DNA from: Acidimicrobiaceae bacterium
Lineage (GTDB): Bacteria; Actinomycetota; Acidimicrobiia; Acidimicrobiales; RAAP-2
NCBI GenBank assembly: GCA_003151235.1
Contig: PLWZ01000072.1
Location: forward strand, 53,902-117,901
Direction: 5' to 3'
DNA length: 64,000 nucleotides
The notes under the pieces are model-generated. The model was not told the origin of the DNA. It saw nothing but the letters and a program-made list of their open reading frames with translations, and ran no database searches. Each line of letters starts with the position of its first letter. Position 1 is the stretch's first letter. Below, piece by piece: positions 34,171 to 46,621 of the stretch. The position numbers and the translations under genes are program-made.

Positions 34171-34827
34171 TCACAGCATCTCGAACACGATGGTTGTCGA
34201 GCCTACGGTGATGTTGTCGCCGGACTGGAGGTACTGCTCCCTGACCGGCGCTCCGTTGACCTTGGTCCCGTTGGTCGAACCGAGGTCACGCACCATGAAC
34301 GCCTCGTTGACCCGAAGCACCTCGGCGTGGCGACGGCTGACGTTGGGATCGCTCAGGGCGACGGCGCATTCGGGCATCCGGCCGATGATGATGGGCGCGG
34401 CCTCGATGTGGATGCGGCCGCCGCCGGGGAGGACTAGCTCGGCCGGGGCCAAGCCGTCGGGACCCTCGATGACCTCGGCAGCCACGCTGAATCGGCCAGC
34501 TCGCAGCCGCGGCCCTTCGAGAATCTGGACATCGATGGGGCCAACGAACGTGTACTGCTCATTCCGCGCGTGCTCCCGGGCCGCCTCAGCCAGCTCTCGC
34601 ACCAACGCGTCAAGAAAGTTGGAGAACCGGTCGACATCCGCCTTAGCCAGCGTCACGGAGAACGAATTGGGCGCAATGAGTCCCCGCACCCCCACCCTGC
34701 GGTGGAGGTCCATTTCCCGGGTCAATCGGCGTCCGATTTCGACCGGCTGCAAGTTGCTTCGGAAGGGTTTGGCCAACGTTCCTTCCACAAGACGCTCGAG
34801 TCGGTCCTCGAACTGTTGGAGTCCCAT
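34171..34827 (-). CDS. fhaA: FHA-domain protein FhaA
   Basis: A 218-residue protein with the conserved N-terminal domain (MGLQQFEDRLERLVEGTLAKPF, then IGRRLTREMD) and a C-terminal FHA domain with IIGRMPECAVAL, NVSRRHAEV and DLGSTNGTKVN. It is much shorter than the M. tuberculosis protein because the disordered linker is reduced. FhaA binds phosphorylated MurJ and CwlM at the septum. ATG 34827 matches the usual N-terminus; ATG 34839 (MSRTMGLQQ) is possible. First gene of the kinase operon and divergent from tRNA-Leu. Confidence 0.92.
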   Translation of the reverse strand: MGLQQFEDRLERLVEGTLAKPFRSNLQPVEIGRRLTREMDLHRRVGVRGLIAPNSFSVTLAKADVDRFSNFLDALVRELAEAAREHARNEQYTFVGPIDVQILEGPRLRAGRFSVAAEVIEGPDGLAPAELVLPGGGRIHIEAAPIIIGRMPECAVALSDPNVSRRHAEVLRVNEAFMVRDLGSTNGTKVNGAPVREQYLQSGDNITVGSTTIVFEML

Positions 34828-34935
34828 GGTCCGAGACATCCTACCGGCCGCACGCACGAGAACGGCTGCGACATTCCTTCTTTTCCTGGTCGGAGGGTGG
34901 AGTGGTCACCCCATTGAGTAGCCTGAGCCGCTCCG

Positions 34936-35022
34936 GGGCGAGTGGCGGAATAGGCAGACGCGCAGGATTCAGGTTCCTGTGTCCGAAAGGATGTGGGGGT
35001 TCAAGTCCCCCCTCGCCCACCA
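34936..35022 (+). tRNA. tRNA-Leu(CAG)
   Basis: Class II tRNA of 87 bases: acceptor GGGCGAG/CTCGCCC, anticodon stem CAGGA/TCCTG with loop TTCAGGT and anticodon CAG, long variable arm containing GTCCGAAAGGAT, and T arm GGGGG/CCCCC with TTCAAGT. Discriminator A followed by an encoded CCA. The other two tRNA genes in the window lack encoded CCA. Confidence 0.97.
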
Positions 35023-35143
35023 AATTTGTGAAGTGAGACGTGGCGCCGTTGCATGGCATCAGATGGTGTGATCGGTTGGGGTGTATTCGGGCAGGCGGGC
35101 CGTCGTCTGACTGAAGCCCGACGGCGGGACAGCTCCGGCATTT

Positions 35144-35184
35144 GTCAGGTAACCCCTGACGGTGTGTGTAAGGTAATCCCTGAC
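35144..35184. promoter_or_regulatory. Duplicated operator-like palindrome
   Basis: GTCAGG-TAACC-CCTGAC at 35144-35160 is a perfect six-base-arm palindrome. A second site, AGGTAATCCCTGAC at 35171-35184, repeats its right part 24 bases on with one change. Both stand just upstream of the zinc-finger/HTH gene. Spacing of about two helical turns suggests cooperative binding by a dimeric regulator, possibly the gene's own HTH product. Confidence 0.5.
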
Positions 35185-35197
35185 ACAGGGTGGTCCC

Positions 35198-35569
35198 ATG
35201 TTGACGTCCCTCGCGATTGCCACTTGTTCGTTTTGTGGGAAGCCCAGTACCGATGTCTCAAAGCTGATCGCCGGTCCGGGCGTCTATATCTGCAACGAGT
35301 GCGTCTCCCTCTGTGCCGACATCTTGGCCATCGAGCCCGACCTGCCCAACCAGGGTCTGCCCAGGGACGGCGACATGCCGTTGGACGAGCTCCTGGCGCT
35401 TCTGTGCAACGTCGCGGCCGCCGGCGCGCAGCAGGTATCGGCGGTGGAACAGAACCTCGCAGAGTGGGTGCGAAAGGCGCGCACGCGCGGCGCCACCTGG
35501 GCGCGCATCGGCGAGACGTTGGGAATGACCAGGCAGTCCGCGTGGGAGCGTTTCTCCGGTGAGGAGTGA
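35198..35569 (+). CDS. Small ClpX-type zinc-finger protein with C-terminal HTH
   Basis: A 123-residue protein. Cys10, Cys13, Cys32 and Cys35 form the C-x2-C-x18-C-x2-C zinc site of the ClpX N-terminal domain ([11 protein letters not shown], then [15 protein letters not shown]). Instead of the AAA+ ATPase, the second half ends in a helix-turn-helix-like segment ([20 protein letters not shown]). The ClpX zinc domain dimerises and binds adaptors and substrates; joined to an HTH it may act as a regulator. ATG 35198 has AGGGTGG upstream. The stop lies 11 bases inside the following methyltransferase gene. Conserved small genes of this kind occur in actinobacteria, without an established function that I know. 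Confidence 0.75.
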   Translation: MLTSLAIATCSFCGKPSTDVSKLIAGPGVYICNECVSLCADILAIEPDLPNQGLPRDGDMPLDELLALLCNVAAAGAQQVSAVEQNLAEWVRKARTRGATWARIGETLGMTRQSAWERFSGEE

Positions 35570-36392
35570 GCCGACCGAATCGGAAGGGGGCGACGCCGGG
35601 CATCGCTACACCCACGGCCACCACGAGAGCGTGCTCCGGTCGCACCGGTGGCGGACCGCCGAGAACTCGGCCGGCTATCTCCTCCCCCACCTGACCCAGG
35701 GAGCGTCGCTGCTCGACATCGGCTGCGGTCCCGGCACGATCACCGTGGACCTGGCCCGGCGGGTCGCGCCGGGAGCGGTCATCGGCATGGACCGGTCGGA
35801 GGAGGCCGTTGCGGCTGCCGGGCGGCTGGTCGACGGCACGGTTCCGGTGTCCTTCGAGACCGGGGATCTCTACGCGCTCCGCTTCGACGACGCGGCGTTC
35901 GATGTCGTGCACGCGCACCAGGTCCTCCAGCACCTGGACGACCCGGTGGCGGCCCTGGCCGAGATGGCCCGCGTCTGCCGGCCCGACGGGGTGGTGGCGG
36001 CGCGCGACGGCGACTACGAGTCGATGACGTGGTATCCCGACTACCCCGAGCTCGACCGGTGGCTCGACCTGTACCGCCAGACCGCGCGAGCAAACGGGGG
36101 GGAGCCCGACGCCGGCCGGCGGCTCCTCGCCTGGGCCCGGGCCGCTCGCTTTGGCGACGTGTCGGCGTCGGCATCCGCGTGGTGCTTCGCCACCCCCGAA
36201 GACCGGCGTTGGTGGGCCGACACATGGGCCGAGCGCATCACGGTGACAGCGCTGGCCGAACGGGTCCGCGAGCTGGGGCTGGCCGACCAGGGAGAACTGG
36301 ACGAGATCGGGCGGGCGTGGCTGCGGTGGGCCGACGAGCCGGACGGCTGGTTCTCGGTGACCCATGGCGAGGTGCTCTGCCGTCCCCGCTGA
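35559..36392 (+). CDS. Class I SAM-dependent methyltransferase
   Basis: A 277-residue methyltransferase of the UbiE/Methyltransf_11 type. The SAM site is [17 protein letters not shown] (motif I), followed by [25 protein letters not shown] and [14 protein letters not shown]. The C-terminal part ([24 protein letters not shown]) follows a common actinobacterial subgroup. The substrate is unknown. GTG 35559 overlaps the zinc-finger gene by 11 bases, so the two are cotranslated. Convergent with the next gene. Confidence 0.85.
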   Translation: MRSEPTESEGGDAGHRYTHGHHESVLRSHRWRTAENSAGYLLPHLTQGASLLDIGCGPGTITVDLARRVAPGAVIGMDRSEEAVAAAGRLVDGTVPVSFETGDLYALRFDDAAFDVVHAHQVLQHLDDPVAALAEMARVCRPDGVVAARDGDYESMTWYPDYPELDRWLDLYRQTARANGGEPDAGRRLLAWARAARFGDVSASASAWCFATPEDRRWWADTWAERITVTALAERVRELGLADQGELDEIGRAWLRWADEPDGWFSVTHGEVLCRPR

Positions 36393-36411
36393 GCCTGTTC
36401 CGACGGGCGCT

Positions 36412-38100
36412 TCAGGTGGGGGCGGTCTCCTCACCCAGATCCGCCGAGATGGCCACGTCGATCGAGTAGTCGACCGGCACCACGATCAGCGACGGCAGGT
36501 CGAGCTCGAGGAACCGCCGGAGGCACTCGGCGAAGTGGCCGGCGGACGTCGCACGGGCCGCCGGCAGGCCGAAGGACTCGGCGAAGGCCACGAAGTCGGG
36601 GTTGGTGAAGTCCGTCCCGAAGTGGCGACCGAACTTGCGGTCCTGCTTCCACACGATCGAGCCGAACTGACCGTTCTCCCACACCACGTTCACGAAGGGG
36701 GCTCGCATCCGCTTGGCCGTCTCGAGCTCCTGGGCGTTCATGAGGAAGCCGCCGTCGCCCGACACCGCCACGACGCGACGGTCCGGGAGGACGAGCTTGG
36801 CCCCGATGGCGGCCGGCACGGCGAAGCCCATCCCGGCCAGGCCGTTGGCGATCAGGACGGTGTTGGGCTCGTGGGCCGGGAACATGCGGCCGATCCACAG
36901 CTTGTGCAGCCCTACGTCGGACACGAGCACGTCGGTCGGCCGCATGGCCCGGCGCAACTCGAGGAGGATCCGCGGCGGGCGCATCGGGAATGCGTCGTCC
37001 CCCGCGGCGTCGGCCAGCGTCGTCGACACGACCCGCGCGAGCCGGGTGCCCCGCACCTCGGCGCAGACTCCCGGGCACCGCTCGGCCAGGGTCCGAAGGG
37101 TGAAGCCGATGTCACCGACCAGCTCGACCTCCGGGATGAAGTGGTCGTCGATCTCGGCGGGCGAGGAGTCGATGCACACGATCCGCTTGTTGCGCTTGGG
37201 GTTCCAATACTTCGGCGCGTGCTCGACCAGGTCGTAGCCGACTGCGAGCACGAGGTCGGCGTCCTCGAATCCGGCCATCTCGTAGTCGCCGGCCTGGAGA
37301 CCAACCGCGCCGAGCGCATGGGGGTCGTCCGCGTCCAAGAGGCCCTTGCCCATGAAGGTCTCCGCCACCGGCACCCCGGTCCGGGCCGAGAACTCCCGCA
37401 GTGCGCCCCAGGCCATGCCCCGCACGACCCCGTTTCCGGCGAGGACGACGGCGTGGTCCGCCGATTGCAGCAAGGCGGCGGCCCGTTCGAGGTCGGACTC
37501 GGCCGGACGGGGGTGGACCACGTTGGTGCGCGGAAGCGGCGACGCCGACGGCGGCGCCGTGGCGGCCATGACGTCCTCGGGGAGTTCGAGGTGCGTCGCG
37601 CCCGGCTTCTCGGACTCGGCAACCTTGAACGCCTTGCGGACCGCCTCGGGGATGATGCCCGGTCCCGAGACGCGGGCGTTCCACTTCGTGATGGGGCTCA
37701 TCAGCCGCACCACGTCGATGTACTGATGGGACTCCTTGTGCATCCGCTCGAGCCCGCTCTGGCCGGTCAGGGCGACGAGCGGCGCCCGGTCCAAGAACGC
37801 GTCCGCCACACCGGTGACGAGGTTCGTCGCGCCGGGGCCGAGCGTGCCGAGACACACCCCCGCCCGGCCGGTCAGGCGACCCTGAACGTCGGCCATGAAG
37901 GCGCCGGCCTGCTCATGACGGACCGGCACGAACTCGATCGACGACCGGTCCAGCGCCTCTGAGACATCGAGGGTCTCTTCGCCCGGGATCCCGAAGATCC
38001 AGCGGACGCCCTCGGCCTCGAGGCAACGGACGAGCAGGTCCGCCGCCCGTTCGGGCCGACCTTCGTCGGGCGATGGTGTGTCGCTGGCCTGGGCTGGCAC
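36412..38100 (-). CDS. Acetolactate-synthase-like ThDP-dependent enzyme
   Basis: A thiamine-diphosphate enzyme of about 562 residues. The N-terminal domain has FGIPGEETLDVSEAL and the conserved glutamate in RHEQAGAFMAD, then GVCLGTLGPGATNLVTGVADA. The C-terminal domain has GDGGFLMNAQELETA, the Mg/ThDP motif. The pattern is closest to the catabolic AlsS type rather than IlvB, and no small subunit is adjacent. The likely reaction is two pyruvate to acetolactate, but related carboligases are possible. GTG 38100 is chosen because GGAGGGAAC abuts it; the frame stays open upstream to 38229 with an ATG at 38178. Confidence 0.85.
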   Translation of the reverse strand: MPAQASDTPSPDEGRPERAADLLVRCLEAEGVRWIFGIPGEETLDVSEALDRSSIEFVPVRHEQAGAFMADVQGRLTGRAGVCLGTLGPGATNLVTGVADAFLDRAPLVALTGQSGLERMHKESHQYIDVVRLMSPITKWNARVSGPGIIPEAVRKAFKVAESEKPGATHLELPEDVMAATAPPSASPLPRTNVVHPRPAESDLERAAALLQSADHAVVLAGNGVVRGMAWGALREFSARTGVPVAETFMGKGLLDADDPHALGAVGLQAGDYEMAGFEDADLVLAVGYDLVEHAPKYWNPKRNKRIVCIDSSPAEIDDHFIPEVELVGDIGFTLRTLAERCPGVCAEVRGTRLARVVSTTLADAAGDDAFPMRPPRILLELRRAMRPTDVLVSDVGLHKLWIGRMFPAHEPNTVLIANGLAGMGFAVPAAIGAKLVLPDRRVVAVSGDGGFLMNAQELETAKRMRAPFVNVVWENGQFGSIVWKQDRKFGRHFGTDFTNPDFVAFAESFGLPAARATSAGHFAECLRRFLELDLPSLIVVPVDYSIDVAISADLGEETAPT

Positions 38101-38264
38101 GTTCCCTCCGGTTCCCCGCTCTCGGCGCGGCTCTTCGGACGTTAACAACCGACCCCTCAGGTCGTCATTGGCGGCCATGACCGAACAAAAGGGCTGGTCA
38201 ACAAGTACGCTTTGGAAGACCGTCGACAAGACGAGACAGGGCCGTGGGAAAAACGAGGTGACCG

Positions 38265-39368
<1,104 letters not shown>

Positions 39369-39371
39369 CCC

Positions 39372-41882
39372 TCAGTCGACCTCGGGAACCACCGGGGCGA
39401 CCGCCGCGACGGCCTGCCCGTCGTCGAGGTTCATCACCCTGACCCCGGTCGCATCGCGGCCCTGGGACGCGATCTCGCGGACCGACGTGCGGATGACGAC
39501 GCCACCAGAGGAGACCAGGAGGATGTCGCCCTCATAGGGGACCATGAACGCTGCCACCACGCGACCGCGACGGGCGGTGAGCTTGATCCCACGGACGCCC
39601 TGGCCACCGCGCGCCTGGCTGTTGAAGCGTTCCAGCTTGGTCCGCTTCCCGAAGCCGGCATCGGTGACCATCAAGATGTCGACGTCGTCGGCTGCGACGT
39701 CGCACGAGACGACCTCGTCACCGGCCCGGAGCCGGATGCCGCGAACGCCGGCAGCGTCGCGGCCCATCGCCCGCACGTCGTTTTCGGAGAACCGGATCGT
39801 CATCCCCTGGCGGGTGACCACGAACATGTCGTCGCTGCCGCTCGTCGCGACGACGCGCACGAGGCTGTCCCCGTCGCGCAGGTTGATCGCAATGAAGCCC
39901 TCGCGACGGGACTTGTCGTACTCGCTGAAGGCGGTCTTCTTCACCTGTCCCTGTGCGGTCGCGAACATCAGGTAGTGGTCGGCGGGGAAGTCGCGCGTCT
40001 GGACGATCGCCCGGATCATCTCGCCGGTCTCGAGCGGCAGCAGGTTCACCAGCGCGTTGCCCTTGGCCGTGCGCTCCTTGGTCGGGATCTCGTGACCGCG
40101 CAGCCGATAGACCCGGCCGCGGTCTGAGAAGAGGAGCAGGTACGCGTGCGACGAGGTGTGAACCACGTGGGTGACGAGGTCCTCCTCCTTCAACCGAGCC
40201 CCCTGCACGCCCCGGCCCCCCCTGCCCTGGGTCCGGAATGCGGTCGCCGGCACCGCCTTCACGTAGCCGGCCGCCGTCATGGTGACCACGATCTCCTGGT
40301 CGGTGATGAGGTCCTCGAGCGCCATCTCGCCGGGGTCGTGGGTGATGATGCTCCGCCGTTCGTCAGCGAACTTGTCCCGCACCTCGCCGAGCTCGGTCTT
40401 GATGACCCCCCGCAGCCTGGTGTCGTCGGCAAGGATCGCCTCGAGCTCGGCGATCGTGGCCCGGAGCTTGGCCATCTCCTCTTCGAGCTCGCTGCGGCCG
40501 AGCCGGGTGAGCCGGCCGAGCTGCATGTCGAGGATGTGATTGGCCTGCTCCTCGCTGAAGGAGAACGGCGCGGCCATGAGCGCCACCCTGGCCTCGGGCC
40601 GGTCCGCCGACCCGCGGATCGCCGCGATGACGGCGTCGAGCATGTCGATCGCCTTCAAGAGGCCCTCGACGATGTGGGCCCGGGCCTTGGCCTTGCGGAG
40701 CTGGTACTCGGTCCGCCGGGTGACGACCTCGACCTGGTGGGCCACGTAGTGGCCGAGCATCTGGGCGAGGTTGAGCGTCCGCGGGACGCCGTCGACGAGC
40801 GCGAGCGTGTTCACCCCGAACGTGGTCTGCAACGGGGTGTGCTTGTACAGCTTGTTGAGCACGACGTTGGCGTTGGCGTCCCTCTTCAACCGGACCACCA
40901 GCCGAGGCTTGCGGGCCGCCGAGTCGTTCTGGACCTCTGCGATGCCGTCGAGGTCGCCGCCCCGAACGAGATCGTGGATCTTCTGCTCGACCACCTCCAC
41001 CGAGGTCTGGTAGGGCAGCTCGGTTACGACGATGGTCGTTCCCGACCGCCCCTCCTCGATGTCGGCCACCGCGCGCATCCGAATCGAGCCGCGGCCGGTG
41101 CGGAACGAGTCGAGGATCCCCTGGCGCCCGAGGATGAGGGCACCCGTAGGGAAGTCGGGACCCTTCACGAAGTTCATCAGGTCGTCGGGCGTGGCCTCGG
41201 GGTGGTCGATCAGGTGCACCGTGGCGTCGATCACCTCGCCCAGGTTGTGGGGGGGGATGTTGGTGGCCATGCCGACAGCAATGCCCTGGGATCCGTTGAC
41301 CAACAGGTTGGGGAAGCGCGCCGGGAGGACGACCGGCTCCTCGGCCGAGTTCGAGTAGTTCGGGACGAAGTTGACCGTCTCCTCGTCGATGGCGGCCATG
41401 AGCTCGAGGGCGAGCGGGTCGAGCCGGCACTCCGTGTACCGCATGGCCGCCGGGCCCTCGTCGGGCCCGGTGCCGCCGAAGTTCCCGTGGCCGTCGATGA
41501 GTGGGAGCCGCATGCTGAACTCCTGAACCATGCGGACCAACGCGTCGTAGATGGCCTGGTCGCCATGGGGGTGGTAAACGCCCATGACCCGTCCGACCAC
41601 CTCGGCGCACTTCACGTGCGGCCGGTCCGGCCGCAAACCCTGGTCGAACATCGAGTACAGGATCCGGCGGTGGACCGGCTTCAGGCCGTCGCGGACGTCG
41701 GGGAGCGCCCGCGAGACGATGACCGACATGGAGTACTCGATGAACGAGCGCTCCATCTCCTCTTGGATCTCGATGGGCTCGATGAACCCGAGGACGGGGA
41801 CCTCCCCGCCCTCGTCGGCACCGTGCCCGTTGGTGCTCTGCGCATTGGTGAGCGTTCTGCGGGTTGTTCGTTTCGGCGGCAT
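39372..41882 (-). CDS. gyrA: DNA gyrase subunit A
   Basis: An 836-residue GyrA, the DNA-cleaving subunit of gyrase. The active tyrosine is Tyr149 in AAMRYTE. The quinolone-determining region reads HPHGDQAIYD, with Gln109 at the E. coli Ser83 position and Asp113 at the Asp87 position. The C-terminal wrapping domain holds six blade repeats and a GyrA-box variant, QGRGGRG. It lies 12 bases after gyrB and is probably cotranscribed. The N-terminal ~30 residues are a polar extension. Confidence is high; ParC is excluded by the box and by the adjacent gyrB. Confidence 0.98.
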   Translation of the reverse strand: MPPKRTTRRTLTNAQSTNGHGADEGGEVPVLGFIEPIEIQEEMERSFIEYSMSVIVSRALPDVRDGLKPVHRRILYSMFDQGLRPDRPHVKCAEVVGRVMGVYHPHGDQAIYDALVRMVQEFSMRLPLIDGHGNFGGTGPDEGPAAMRYTECRLDPLALELMAAIDEETVNFVPNYSNSAEEPVVLPARFPNLLVNGSQGIAVGMATNIPPHNLGEVIDATVHLIDHPEATPDDLMNFVKGPDFPTGALILGRQGILDSFRTGRGSIRMRAVADIEEGRSGTTIVVTELPYQTSVEVVEQKIHDLVRGGDLDGIAEVQNDSAARKPRLVVRLKRDANANVVLNKLYKHTPLQTTFGVNTLALVDGVPRTLNLAQMLGHYVAHQVEVVTRRTEYQLRKAKARAHIVEGLLKAIDMLDAVIAAIRGSADRPEARVALMAAPFSFSEEQANHILDMQLGRLTRLGRSELEEEMAKLRATIAELEAILADDTRLRGVIKTELGEVRDKFADERRSIITHDPGEMALEDLITDQEIVVTMTAAGYVKAVPATAFRTQGRGGRGVQGARLKEEDLVTHVVHTSSHAYLLLFSDRGRVYRLRGHEIPTKERTAKGNALVNLLPLETGEMIRAIVQTRDFPADHYLMFATAQGQVKKTAFSEYDKSRREGFIAINLRDGDSLVRVVATSGSDDMFVVTRQGMTIRFSENDVRAMGRDAAGVRGIRLRAGDEVVSCDVAADDVDILMVTDAGFGKRTKLERFNSQARGGQGVRGIKLTARRGRVVAAFMVPYEGDILLVSSGGVVIRTSVREIASQGRDATGVRVMNLDDGQAVAAVAPVVPEVD

Positions 41883-41894
41883 GTTGTGAAGTCC

Positions 41895-43931
<2,037 letters not shown>

Positions 43932-44054
43932 CTACTCGATCGCGGGTGTGCATCGGTGCTCCGACGAGCCCGGTCGAGCCCGGATCGGCGGCCACAGATG
44001 TCCACGTCAGGACCCCGATCGGCCGGTGGGGAGCCGGTGGGGCCGCGTCGATTT

Positions 44055-44378
44055 TCAGGACCGTCTGACGACGACTTCGAGGCGACCCGGGGCCTTGCCC
44101 GTGGCCTCCCCGATCTGCGCGAGGATCGCCGCACCGAGCGCCCTCACTTGGGTCGCCCAGGCCGGATGATCGGCCGCAACGACGAGCGACTCTTCGGTGA
44201 TCCGGATGGGCCGGACGTGAGCCGCGATGGCCGGGCCGACGATCAGTTCCCAGCGACCGAAGACCGCGCCGAACTCGCCGGCACTCTGGGGGGCGATCCG
44301 GCGCACCACCTCGTCGAGGGTCTCGCTCACCCGGCGCGGGCCGTCGTCGCTCCGGCCGGGCCCGCCCGCCGCGCTCAC
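44055..44378 (-). CDS. dciA: DciA/DUF721 family protein
   Basis: A 107-residue protein with the DUF721 KH-like core: WELIVGPAIAAHVRPIRITEESLVVAADHPAWATQVRAL. DciA is the ancestral loader or assistant of the replicative helicase in bacteria lacking DnaC or DnaI. Its place between recF and gyrB is typical of actinobacteria. The GTG start overlaps the recF stop (GTGA), so it is translationally coupled. Confidence 0.88.
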   Translation of the reverse strand: MSAAGGPGRSDDGPRRVSETLDEVVRRIAPQSAGEFGAVFGRWELIVGPAIAAHVRPIRITEESLVVAADHPAWATQVRALGAAILAQIGEATGKAPGRLEVVVRRS

Positions 44379-45496
44379 GAGCCGAGCGACCCGACGTCGA
44401 GCACCAGCGCGACATCCATGCCGTCGGGAAGCGGCACCGCCGTTGACAACAGGGATTGGCCACGGGGGAGCTCGCGGACGAGGGCCCGGCTCCTATCGGG
44501 GTCGAGCTCCGAGAAGACGTCGTCGAGGAGCAGGATCGGCGGGTGGCCGAGCCTCTCGGTCAACAGCTGGTGCACGCCGAGGCGGAGCGCCAGCGCGAGG
44601 CAGCGCTGTTCTCCCTGGGACGCCTGGACCCGCGAGTCGCGCCCGGCCAGCTCGACTGCGACGTCGTCACGGTGCGGCCCCGCGGTCGTCGCGCCCCGTC
44701 GAAGATCCTCCTGCCTGCGCTCGGCCAGTGCGACGTTGAACGGACCCTCCCACGACTGCTCGTAACGGAGGCGGACGTCAAAGGACCTGGCGGCCCCGGC
44801 GAGGGCAGCGTAGGCGACCTGGGCAAGCGGAGACAGCTCGTCGAGGAGCGTCCGACGAGCTGTAACGAGTGAGCTCCCGGCCGCCGCCAGGCGTTCATCC
44901 CATACGTCGAGCGACGCCTCGACCTCGGCCGATCGTCGTCCGCCGGCCTGGCGCAGGAGGGCGCCGCGTTGGCGGAGCGCCCGGTCCGTGTCCTCGACCG
45001 CCGTGGCGGCGCGGCGGTCCAAGTTGGCCAGCGCGTCGTCGAGCAAGCTCCGGCGAGCGGAGGGCCCTCCCTGAACGACCGCGAGGTCGTCGGGGGAGAA
45101 GACCGTCACCGGCACGGCGGCGGCCAGGTCCGCTCGCCGGGCTCGTTGGCGATTGACCTGGGCACGCGACTCCCCCGGACCCCGGGTCAGCTCGGTCTCG
45201 ACGGTCACCTTGCGGCCTTCGTCGGCCAGCTCTCCGCGGACATAGCCGCGTTCGCAACCAGCCCGGATCATCGCGTCGCGTGGTGCGCCGCGGAACGATC
45301 GTTGCGAGCCGAGGAATGCCACCGCTTCGAGAACGGTCGTCTTGCCGCTTCCGTTCGGTCCCGAGAGCACCGTCGTGCCCTCAGTGGACGGTTCGAGGAG
45401 AACGTCCGCAAAGAGGCGGAAGTCCTTCATTGAGAGTTGGGTCAGAACCAGGGCTGAAGCAGCGCTTGGTTCGTCGGTGGCCGGGTCCGGTTGCAC
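44375..45496 (-). CDS. recF: DNA replication and repair protein RecF
   Basis: A 373-residue SMC-like ABC ATPase that loads RecA at gaps with RecO and RecR. Walker A is GPNGSGKT (46-53); the signature and Walker B regions are ASQGEQRCLALALRLG and ILLLDDVFSELDPDR. GTG 45496 lies nine bases after the dnaN stop; an internal ATG (MKDFRLF) is possible because homologues start close to it. The stop overlaps dciA. Operon dnaN-recF-dciA. Confidence 0.96.
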   Translation of the reverse strand: MQPDPATDEPSAASALVLTQLSMKDFRLFADVLLEPSTEGTTVLSGPNGSGKTTVLEAVAFLGSQRSFRGAPRDAMIRAGCERGYVRGELADEGRKVTVETELTRGPGESRAQVNRQRARRADLAAAVPVTVFSPDDLAVVQGGPSARRSLLDDALANLDRRAATAVEDTDRALRQRGALLRQAGGRRSAEVEASLDVWDERLAAAGSSLVTARRTLLDELSPLAQVAYAALAGAARSFDVRLRYEQSWEGPFNVALAERRQEDLRRGATTAGPHRDDVAVELAGRDSRVQASQGEQRCLALALRLGVHQLLTERLGHPPILLLDDVFSELDPDRSRALVRELPRGQSLLSTAVPLPDGMDVALVLDVGSLGS

Positions 45497-45505
45497 CGGA
45501 AGGGC

Positions 45506-46621
45506 TCACGACACCCGGACGGGCATCAGCAGATATCGGTAGTCGTCTCGCTCGGCCGCCCGGACGGTGGCCGGTCGGCTCGGGTCCGCCGTCTCGATGA
45601 TCACCTCGTCGTCTGCGACCGCCTCGACGCCGTCGATCAGGTACGAGGGGTTGAACGCAATGACGAGATCCTCGCCGGTGAAGTCACCGTCGACGGTCTC
45701 ATTGGCCTCCCCCACCTCCTGGGAAACCACCGAAAGATCGACACCCCCTTGGCGCATGGAGAGACGTACCGGGGTCGTGTTGTCCCGCACCAGAAGCCGG
45801 ACGCGTCGCAACGCGCCTAGCAACGATTCCTTTCCAACGTGGAGTCGGTTGGGGTACTCGCTCGGGATCAGCTGGCGGTAGTCGGGATACGAGCCGTCGA
45901 GAAGACGGGTCCGTATCTCTACCGACCCGGCGCGGAAGGTGATCTCGTGGCTGCCGGCCGTCACCTCCACTCCGTCCTCGCTCTCGTCGGAACCACCACC
46001 CAGGCCGGGAAGCCGCTGGAGCTCGGCCAGAGCGCGCGCCGGGACGAGAATCTCGGGCGCATCGGGAATGGCCTTGGTGTCTCGCAGGTCACGCAGCGCC
46101 AACCGATACGAGTCGGTGGCCACGAGGCGGACCACCCCATCCTCGGTCGTCATCAGCACGCCGGTGAGAAGGGGGCGGGCATCGTCCGACGATGCCGCCC
46201 GAACCACCTGGCGGAGTCCATCAACAAGGGCCGCGCCCAGGCGGTAGCCGGCCTCGGTCGAGTGGTTCACGGTCGGGAACTCCACGACAGGAAATGTCCG
46301 CAGCTCGAAGTGCGAACGCGCCGCCGAGATCTCAACGCGCTCCTCCCCCGCCTCCAGGGTCACCGCCCCGGCTTCGAGGGAGCGAACGATCTCGGTGGCG
46401 AGCCGGGCCGGAATCACACAAGACCCGTCTTCGAGACCGATGACCTCCTGCTCCATGCGGATCGTGAGATCGAGGTCGGTTCCCGTCCCGGTCAGCCGGT
46501 TGCCCTCGCACACCAGCAACACGCCGGAAAGCACAACCGACGACACACCGCGTCCACCGACGGCTCGACCCACGGTCGAGAGCACATCGACCAACGCATC
46601 TCGTTCAGAGCGGAACTTCAC
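45506..46621 (-). CDS. dnaN: DNA polymerase III beta subunit (sliding clamp)
   Basis: A 371-residue clamp with three similar domains. Recognisable stretches are FPVVEFPTV, GVVRLVATDSYRLALRDL, and the C-terminal DEVIIETADPSRPATVRAA ending in YLLMPVRVS, the usual clamp terminus. It tethers polymerase and binds DnaE, Hda-like and repair partners through the hydrophobic pocket. The start is GTG 46621. The 275-base gap to dnaA holds origin-like sequence. Confidence 0.97.
   Translation of the reverse strand: MKFRSERDALVDVLSTVGRAVGGRGVSSVVLSGVLLVCEGNRLTGTGTDLDLTIRMEQEVIGLEDGSCVIPARLATEIVRSLEAGAVTLEAGEERVEISAARSHFELRTFPVVEFPTVNHSTEAGYRLGAALVDGLRQVVRAASSDDARPLLTGVLMTTEDGVVRLVATDSYRLALRDLRDTKAIPDAPEILVPARALAELQRLPGLGGGSDESEDGVEVTAGSHEITFRAGSVEIRTRLLDGSYPDYRQLIPSEYPNRLHVGKESLLGALRRVRLLVRDNTTPVRLSMRQGGVDLSVVSQEVGEANETVDGDFTGEDLVIAFNPSYLIDGVEAVADDEVIIETADPSRPATVRAAERDDYRYLLMPVRVS

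Noticed and set aside
36364..37962. A 532-codon open frame on the plus strand
   Set aside because: Antisense to the acetolactate-synthase-like gene; no recognisable domain.
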